From assembly GCA_905210845.1 (NCBI GenBank), contig CAJLYG010000015.1, forward strand, positions 1-31,090: a stretch of 31,090 nucleotides of DNA. The letters run 5' to 3'. The translations under genes and the position numbers were made by a program. The notes beneath the pieces are model-generated. The model had not been told where the DNA came from. It searched no databases and saw only the letters and a program-made list of their open reading frames with translations. This DNA is from an uncultured Prevotella sp. GTDB taxonomy: Bacteria; Bacteroidota; Bacteroidia; Bacteroidales; Bacteroidaceae. Shown here piece by piece: positions 25,448 to 31,090 of the stretch. Position 1 is the stretch's first letter. Every line of letters begins with the position of its first letter.

Positions 25448-25454
25448 TTAAATA
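25448..25454. repeat. Target-site duplication, right copy (TTAAATA)
   Basis: Identical to 23857-23863, directly after the right inverted repeat of the insertion sequence. Confidence 0.8.
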
Positions 25455-25601
25455 TCAGATCTACCTAAGGAAAGTATAAAAAATATCTCAGATGAAGCAT
25501 GTTCTAAATATTGGGGCGTTGGGGATCATTTTATTGATTCCGATAATGAGGAAGTAGGAAGTCTCATGTTACTTAGTAATCCTAGTAGAATAGGATATTA
25601 A
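25455..25601 (+). pseudogene. Possible 3' remnant of an unknown gene, right of the insertion sequence
   Basis: A 48-codon frame without its own start, beginning SDLPKESIKNISDEACSKYW and ending SNPSRIGY before TAA, looks protein-like in composition. Joined to the left flank with one target copy removed, the same frame meets TAA within TTAAATA, so the upstream part is not simply continuous; an earlier frameshift would be needed. I do not recognise the protein. Chance is a real alternative. Confidence 0.3.
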
Positions 25602-25756
25602 AAGAATAGTGAATTCAAGTATGGTGGTAGCCTCTTTGTAATTCGCTGAGTGTAGTTTTTTTTTGAATTAACACATATTAGCATATAAGAATTGGGTATG
25701 AGGGCTATTATTTCTGTCGTTATTGCGTAACATTTATTTACCTAAAAAACTATATT
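25602..25756 (+). promoter_or_regulatory. Probable susC promoter region
   Basis: About 155 AT-rich bases between the remnant frame and the susC start. No consensus TTTG/TAnnTTTG pair was found at the expected spacing, which fits control by the local ECF sigma factor, whose recognition sequence I cannot identify. It begins 155 bp after the insertion sequence, which therefore did not remove it. Confidence 0.35.
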
Positions 25757-28700
25757 ATGCATCAACAAATGAAACGTATCTTCCGATTAGGGGTCGTTGC
25801 CATATTAGTTGGCAATGTATCGCTTTCTGCACAGCGTATAGCTCTGAAGCCCGGCAAGATGTCGCTCAAACAAGTTTTTGAGCGAATTGAAAAATCTACT
25901 AATTACAAATTTGAGTACAACAACTCTTTCAATGTAAATCGCCAAGTCGAACTTACTAAGAGTAATTCCGATGTCCTTAAACTTGTCAGTGAGCTGCTTG
26001 ATGGCTCTGGCTACACCTACACAGTGAGAGGTAATTATATTGTTATAACCTCTTTAGTTGGGGACCGACAGAAGCAAAAAGACAAATTCATAAAGGTTGG
26101 GAGTGGAGACCATACCATCAAGGGTAAGATATATGATGCCAAAGGAGAACCCATTATTGGTGCTACTATTCGAATAAACGGGACGTCGGAAGGGACCATT
26201 ACAGATCTTGATGGAAATTTTTCTCTTCAGGCTAATAATAAGGTAGAGCTTGAAATCTCATATATAGGTTTTACAAGCAAAAAAATAGAAGCAGTTCCTG
26301 GTAAATCAATTAATGTCGTTTTGTATGAAGTCGCGAAATCTATCGATGAAGTTGTGGTAGTTGGATATGGAACACAGAGGAGAATAGATTTAACCGGTTC
26401 TGTTGCACGAGTAAACTTGGATGTTGTTAAGAATGCACCGAATGCGAGTATAACCTCCTTTTTGCAAGGTGCAATCCCTGGTCTGAATATTGGTCAGGTT
26501 AACACTGCGGGAGGTTCAGCAAATATCCAAGTTCGTGGGCGGTCTACACTTAGTGGTAATCAAAATGTACTTATAGTGCTAGATGGGATTGTCTACAATG
26601 GGTCTATGGCAAGCATTAATCCTGCAGATGTGGAATCTATTGATGTTCTGAAGGATGCAAGTAGTAAGGCGATATATGGCGCTTCTGCGGCTAATGGCGT
26701 AATTTTAATTACGACGCATAAGGGTAAGAGTAATAAAAAGCCTATTATTAATTTAAATGCCACACTTTCATCCCAGTTTCCTTCAAAACGATTGCATCCC
26801 AAAGACAGGGAACAGAAACTTCGTTCTATCTACGATTATTATTGGAATCAAGGTGGGTATATACAGAATCCAGATGGTACTTACTTTATTAATCCAGATT
26901 TCGACCTAGCAAGTAAGATAGAAGCAACTCAGATTGATGGATACAATAATGGGACAGATTATGATTGGCTTGATCATGGTACCCAGAATAGTTACTTTAT
27001 GAATTACCAAGTAAGCTTGAGTAACTCTTCAGAGAAAACTAATTATTACATATCAGGAGGATATACGAAGCAAGAAGGATGGCTGATCAATGACTCCTTT
27101 GACAGGAAAAGCGTGAGAATAAATCTTGAAACTAAGGTCCTTAATTGGCTTACAATAGGAACGCGCTCATTCGGTTCTTTTATGAATTATTCTGGAGCTG
27201 CCCCTTCTCTTAATGATTTATATCTCTATAGCCCTCTTAATGTTCCTTACGATGAGTCTGGTAATCTCATCTACATTCCCAATGGGACACTGCCTAATCC
27301 ATTCGTCATCTTGGATGCAAAAGATAAGGATTTTCAAAACTCTCTTTCTGGCATAGCCTATGCTTCTATTGATATACCTTTTGTAAAAGGATTGAATTAT
27401 CGGGTCAATTGGGGAAATAATTATAAATGGAATCAACATTTTTATTCTAATGTTTGGGGTGCCAATCATAAAGGTAATGCATATAAGAATAATAGTTCCA
27501 CATATGATTATACGATAGACCATATACTCTCCTACAAAAAGGTCTTCTTTGATAAGCACCATTTGGATCTTACTGCGGTTTGGGGGTTAAGATCTCAAAA
27601 ATATGAATATACTTCTGCTAGTGGTGAACAATATACTGACCTTACGTTAAGTTATAATAGCTTAGAGCAGGCAATAATACAGAAAATTGGTTCAGATGCT
27701 TGGAAAGAACAATATATGTATCAGATGGGGCGAATAAATTATAATTACGATGATAAATATCTTGTCACTACTACACTTAGAAGAGATGGCTTCTCTGGAT
27801 TTTCAGAAAAGCACAAATATGGGTTATTCCCATCATTTGCCATTGGCTGGATTATATCAAACGAAAAGTTCTTTAATATGCCTATTATACAAAGTCTAAA
27901 AATAAGAATATCTTATGGCTCTAATGGTAACCTTACAAATAGATATTCTTCATTGTCTCGTATGGGAAGCTCAAGTTATGTGTTTGGAGATGGTGCAAGT
28001 ACGTCTTATGCCCAATATGTTTCTTCTATGCCTTCTGAATTAAAATGGGAGTCAACTCAAGGAATGAACTATGGATTTGACATTTCTCTCTTTGAAAATA
28101 GGGTGCACATTAACTTTGACTATTATAATATGAATACCCGAAATCTTCTTTGGAATGTAAATATCCCGAGTATTACAGGTTTCAACAGTATTATCTCGAA
28201 TATTGGTAAGATCAATAATAAAGGAGTTGAAATTGCCTTCAATGCAGATATTATTTCAAATAAAGATTTTAATTGGAATATAGGTGTGAATTTTTCTAAA
28301 AATAGAAATAAGATCGTCAAATTACTAGGGGATCTAAATGGGGATGGAAAGGAGGATGATCTTCCTGCAAGCGGCTTGTTTGTCGGTAAATCTATAAATG
28401 CAATTTATGATTATAACATTATCGGCTTGTGGACTACAGAAGACGAAAAAAATGGTTTGATACCATCAGGAACCTACGTTGGTTGTGAAAAGATTGAGGA
28501 TCTTAATAACGATGGCAAGATTGATGCGTCTAATGATAGAAAGATTATAGGTTCCAAAGATCCTTCATTTAGAATGAGTATTATGAATATACTCAAGTAT
28601 AAAGGCTTTGTACTTTCAACCCTTTTTAACTCTGTCGTCGGTGGCCACAACTCTTATTTAGGAGCCAACAATGCACTGGCAAATCTTGGCAATAACTCTG

Positions 28701-29041
28701 GAGACAATTTTATAAAAAATAATATGTTTGAAGAAATTGATTATTGGAGACCGGATCATCAGAATGCAGAATACAGAGCACCTATCAGAGTTCCCAGTGT
28801 ACAACCTAGTTATTGGAAAAAACGTAGCTTTGTTAGACTTCAAGATATCAGCTTGTCCTATAACTTTTCTCCTGCTTTCGTTAAAAAAATTGGCTTGCAA
28901 GAGTTGGCAGTTTCCCTTTCCGGGAAGAATTTGCTAACTTTAACAAGCTGGAAAGGTTGGGATCCAGAGACAGGAGACGGTCTAGTAAATGCATATCCAG
29001 TGATGGGGTCAATTTCGATTGGTTTTAATGTAACATTCTAA
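25757..29041 (+). CDS. SusC-family TonB-linked outer membrane transporter with STN domain
   Basis: Outer-membrane glycan importer of 1,094 aa. A signal peptide (MKRIFRLGVVAILVGNVSLS, preceded by MHQQ) is followed by an STN domain at about residues 45-98 (LKQVFERIEKSTNYKFEY to NYIVITSL). Next come a carboxypeptidase regulatory-like beta-sandwich at about 121-190 (IKGKIYDAKGEPIIGATIRI), the TonB-box area DEVVVVGYGTQRR at about 197-209, the plug (SFLQGAIPGLNIGQVNTAGG, QVRGRSTLSGNQNVLIVLDG), and the beta-barrel, which ends in GSISIGFNVTF. The STN domain marks it as a signalling transporter for the FecR-like protein at 22634-23623. susD follows by 11 bp. The imported glycan cannot be read from the sequence. 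Confidence 0.96.
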   Translation: MHQQMKRIFRLGVVAILVGNVSLSAQRIALKPGKMSLKQVFERIEKSTNYKFEYNNSFNVNRQVELTKSNSDVLKLVSELLDGSGYTYTVRGNYIVITSLVGDRQKQKDKFIKVGSGDHTIKGKIYDAKGEPIIGATIRINGTSEGTITDLDGNFSLQANNKVELEISYIGFTSKKIEAVPGKSINVVLYEVAKSIDEVVVVGYGTQRRIDLTGSVARVNLDVVKNAPNASITSFLQGAIPGLNIGQVNTAGGSANIQVRGRSTLSGNQNVLIVLDGIVYNGSMASINPADVESIDVLKDASSKAIYGASAANGVILITTHKGKSNKKPIINLNATLSSQFPSKRLHPKDREQKLRSIYDYYWNQGGYIQNPDGTYFINPDFDLASKIEATQIDGYNNGTDYDWLDHGTQNSYFMNYQVSLSNSSEKTNYYISGGYTKQEGWLINDSFDRKSVRINLETKVLNWLTIGTRSFGSFMNYSGAAPSLNDLYLYSPLNVPYDESGNLIYIPNGTLPNPFVILDAKDKDFQNSLSGIAYASIDIPFVKGLNYRVNWGNNYKWNQHFYSNVWGANHKGNAYKNNSSTYDYTIDHILSYKKVFFDKHHLDLTAVWGLRSQKYEYTSASGEQYTDLTLSYNSLEQAIIQKIGSDAWKEQYMYQMGRINYNYDDKYLVTTTLRRDGFSGFSEKHKYGLFPSFAIGWIISNEKFFNMPIIQSLKIRISYGSNGNLTNRYSSLSRMGSSSYVFGDGASTSYAQYVSSMPSELKWESTQGMNYGFDISLFENRVHINFDYYNMNTRNLLWNVNIPSITGFNSIISNIGKINNKGVEIAFNADIISNKDFNWNIGVNFSKNRNKIVKLLGDLNGDGKEDDLPASGLFVGKSINAIYDYNIIGLWTTEDEKNGLIPSGTYVGCEKIEDLNNDGKIDASNDRKIIGSKDPSFRMSIMNILKYKGFVLSTLFNSVVGGHNSYLGANNALANLGNNSGDNFIKNNMFEEIDYWRPDHQNAEYRAPIRVPSVQPSYWKKRSFVRLQDISLSYNFSPAFVKKIGLQELAVSLSGKNLLTLTSWKGWDPETGDGLVNAYPVMGSISIGFNVTF

Positions 29042-29052
29042 ATTCTATTATT

Positions 29053-30738
29053 ATGAGTAGTTTTATATCAACAATAAGGAGCCTCTGCGCTTTCCTAATC
29101 ATATTCATGACAACTTCTTGTTCAGATTTTCTAAAAGAAGATGCACTTGATTTTAAAAGTAGTAGTAATTCTTTTACTACAAAAAATGACTTTGAGTTAT
29201 CAATAACGAATCTATACAATATGGTTCGTTCAGAATTTTATTCTGGTAGTGAACAGCAAACCTTTGATTATGTATTCGGTACAGATCTGGTATATGATGG
29301 GCAAATCCAAGGCGCACAGCGTTTTAATGACTTTGCAAACACCTGTAATCCTAATAATACTTATTTAAATTCTCATTGGAATAATTTGTACAAGATGATT
29401 GCAGAAAGCAATACTATCATTAGCAGGTTACCCAGTTCAAAAGTATTAGAAACTGACAGAAAGCTGATTGAAGCAAAAGCGAAGTTTTTCAGAGCTTTAT
29501 CTTATCGAACACTTGCATATCTTTATGGCGGTGTACCAATTGAGCTTAACGAGGTGTCTACTCCGCGCAAGGATTATGTACGAGCTTCCAAAGATGAAGT
29601 CTTGGAACTATGTATAAGTGATTTGTCTTTTGCTGTAAACAATCTTCCAGATATCGATGCGGTTAAAGATGGGGAAATTTCACAGCCTGCAGCTTATCAT
29701 TTACTAGCAGAAGTGCAGTTGGCTAAAGGTGAATTTAAAGATGCTTATGATTCTGCAAGCAAGGTAATAAACAATAGTAAGTTGCATTTAATGCATGAAC
29801 GCTTTGGGTCAGTCAAAGACGAACCTGGAGATGTGTTTTATGATTTGTTTAGAAAAAACAATCAGAATCGTTCTTCTGGTAACACGGAGGGAATTTGGGT
29901 AATACAGTATGAAACTGGGGTCATTGGTGGTGATAATGATGTTAAGAGTGTTTATGGAAGCGGGTATAAACAGGAGCGAGTAATGGCACCTTTAGTTCGA
30001 GATTTGCGAATAGAAGGAGAAACGACATCGCCATTTTTATGGCCATTCTCGACATTTGAGTCTGGAGGTCGGGGTGTTGGATGGGGTATTCCTACAAAGT
30101 ATTTCTCAAATACTATTTGGGAGCAAAGTGATTGGAATGATATGAGAAATTCGAACTTCAATATTGTTAGGAAGTTCAAATCGGATAACCCAAAGTCTAA
30201 GTTCTTTGGCCAAATTCTCAACACAGAAGACCCACCTTCAGGTATTACAGTCCCTACCCGAGAATGGTATGCATATTCAACAAAGTGTACAACCCCAGGG
30301 CAACATCCAGACGCGTTGTTTGTTAACAAAGCTACGGGTGAACTTAGTGGTAATGCTGGTTTTACCTATACTGATCAGTATTTTATGCGTTTAGCAGAGA
30401 CTTATCTGATACGAGCAGAGGCTTCTCTTGGACTTGGAGAAAAGCAGAAAGCGGCAGACGATATTAATATTATTCGAGCACGCGCAAATGCTAAACTTTG
30501 TACTGCAAGTGAAGTAACTATAGATTATATTCTTGATGAGAGAATGAGAGAACTTGGCATTGAAGAAAAGAGAAGATTAACATTGGGGAGACTGGGTCAA
30601 GTATATCGCAGAACCGTTGAAATCGCTAAAAATCCTTTGGTTAGGAATATGTCAGAAAAGAATAATCTTTGGCCGATTCCGTTCTCTGAAATAGAAAGAA
30701 ATTACGGAGCAATACTTGAACAGAATCCTGGTTATTAA
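29053..30738 (+). CDS. SusD/RagB-family surface glycan-binding lipoprotein
   Basis: Lipoprotein of 561 aa that caps the SusC barrel from outside and binds the glycan. A lipoprotein signal ends in TTSC (Cys23). The SusD fold shows TPR-like helices: NTIISRLPSSKVLETDRKLI, AKAKFFRALSYRTLAYLYGG with VPIELNEVSTPRKDYVRAS, and a C-terminal RLAETYLIRAEASLGLGEKQ followed by DDINIIRARAN and RMRELGIEEKRRLTLGR. The protein ends in IPFSEIERNYGAILEQNPGY, typical of the family. It is 11 bp after susC and is followed by a long perfect hairpin before the next gene. Confidence 0.96.
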   Translation: MSSFISTIRSLCAFLIIFMTTSCSDFLKEDALDFKSSSNSFTTKNDFELSITNLYNMVRSEFYSGSEQQTFDYVFGTDLVYDGQIQGAQRFNDFANTCNPNNTYLNSHWNNLYKMIAESNTIISRLPSSKVLETDRKLIEAKAKFFRALSYRTLAYLYGGVPIELNEVSTPRKDYVRASKDEVLELCISDLSFAVNNLPDIDAVKDGEISQPAAYHLLAEVQLAKGEFKDAYDSASKVINNSKLHLMHERFGSVKDEPGDVFYDLFRKNNQNRSSGNTEGIWVIQYETGVIGGDNDVKSVYGSGYKQERVMAPLVRDLRIEGETTSPFLWPFSTFESGGRGVGWGIPTKYFSNTIWEQSDWNDMRNSNFNIVRKFKSDNPKSKFFGQILNTEDPPSGITVPTREWYAYSTKCTTPGQHPDALFVNKATGELSGNAGFTYTDQYFMRLAETYLIRAEASLGLGEKQKAADDINIIRARANAKLCTASEVTIDYILDERMRELGIEEKRRLTLGRLGQVYRRTVEIAKNPLVRNMSEKNNLWPIPFSEIERNYGAILEQNPGY

Positions 30739-30744
30739 CAACTT

Positions 30745-30778
30745 ATATGTTTATATGGGTATGCCCATATAAACATAT
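30745..30778 (+). terminator. Perfect hairpin between susD and the next gene
   Basis: ATATGTTTATATGGG (30745-30759) and its exact complement (30764-30778) form a 15-bp stem with a 4-nt loop (TATG), starting six bases after the susD stop. No T-run follows (TTAACAAT), so full termination is unlikely; partial termination or protection of the susCD mRNA 3' end fits better. Confidence 0.6.
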
Positions 30779-30787
30779 TTAACAATA

Positions 30788-31090
30788 ATGCATATGATAA
30801 AATTCTTTAAGTTCATCTTACTTTCCTGTTTAAGCCTATTCACCTTCTATCCTATGCAGGCACAGAATGGCTTAAAGTATATTATGGATATGGTTCATAA
30901 TAATCCGGGGGAAAAGCCATTTGTAACAAAATATAATGAGGGCCCATTCTTGCGTTCTCAAGGATATAATGGCATCATTACTCATTGGTATGTCAATTGT
31001 GCCATCACTTATGATCAATTTGAAAAGAATATTGTCAAGAAGAAGACGGCAGAAAGAATGTGGATAGAAAAAAAACGGAAGCTTTTTTTT
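30788..31090 (+). CDS. 5' part of a secreted protein of the PUL, cut by the window edge
   Basis: An open frame of 101 codons runs off the right edge. The start is ATG at 30788 (MHMIKFF) or, two codons later, 30794 (MIKFFKFILLSCLSLFTFYP), a Sec signal peptide probably cleaved after QAQ near residue 26. The mature start reads NGLKYIMDMVHNNPGEKPFV, then GPFLRSQGYNGIITHWYVN. Position right after susD suggests a surface or periplasmic enzyme or glycan-binding protein of the locus. I have a vague impression of GYNG-containing secreted hydrolases but cannot assign a family. Same strand, 49 bp after the susD stop and beyond the hairpin. Confidence 0.7.
   Translation, partial: MHMIKFFKFILLSCLSLFTFYPMQAQNGLKYIMDMVHNNPGEKPFVTKYNEGPFLRSQGYNGIITHWYVNCAITYDQFEKNIVKKKTAERMWIEKKRKLFF

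Noticed and set aside
25492..25557. 21-codon frame with a hydrophobic stretch (MKHVLNIGALGIILLIPIMR)
   Set aside because: It is very short, out of frame with the more protein-like remnant over the same bases, and has no promoter or neighbour that supports a small peptide.

Overview
The window looks like chromosomal DNA from a member of the Bacteroidales, most likely Prevotella or a close relative. The evidence is a SusC/SusD pair with its own ECF sigma factor and FecR-type anti-sigma factor, several promoters of the Bacteroidetes type (TTTG, 19-20 bp, TAnnTTTG), no clear Shine-Dalgarno sequences, a diheme-type frdCAB operon, and DUF3943 and LA_2272-type surface proteins. Species was not determined.

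Region 1 (about 1-7,811, minus strand) is a housekeeping cluster. In transcription order it holds mnmG, apt, uvrC, two small unknown genes, dtd, a small membrane protein, a MazG-like pyrophosphohydrolase and deoC. It ends in a strong terminator at the left edge. Two near-perfect parS-like palindromes flank apt, so this part of the chromosome may be a ParB loading zone close to the replication origin.

Region 2 (7,812-20,768, plus strand) starts with frdCAB, the anaerobic fumarate reductase. A 597-bp gene-free stretch follows, holding palindromes and 10-bp direct repeats. Next come two coupled envelope genes (LA_2272-type repeat protein and DUF3943 protein), a SAM methyltransferase, a GNAT-like protein, parE and an S41 C-terminal processing protease. 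Region 3 (20,785-21,678, minus strand) is coaD-ybeY, converging on the protease gene at a shared perfect hairpin that also carries the end of ybeY.

Region 4 (about 21,900 to the end, plus strand) is a polysaccharide utilization locus: ECF sigma factor, FecR-like anti-sigma factor, a SusC transporter with an N-terminal STN signalling domain, SusD, a long perfect hairpin, and the 5' part of a secreted protein cut by the window edge. The expected circuit is trans-envelope: the loaded SusC contacts the anti-sigma factor through its STN domain, which frees the sigma factor to transcribe susCD and the genes after it. A 1,584-bp IS4-like insertion sequence, with 18-bp terminal inverted repeats and a 7-bp target duplication, sits between regulator and transporter genes. 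Its transposase is broken by a frameshift and a nonsense codon. No tRNA, rRNA or CRISPR array was seen. No clearly new system is evident; the most unusual items are the parS pair, the repeat cluster at 11.7-11.9 kb, the shared terminator module, the predicted leaderless genes and the susD-distal hairpin.
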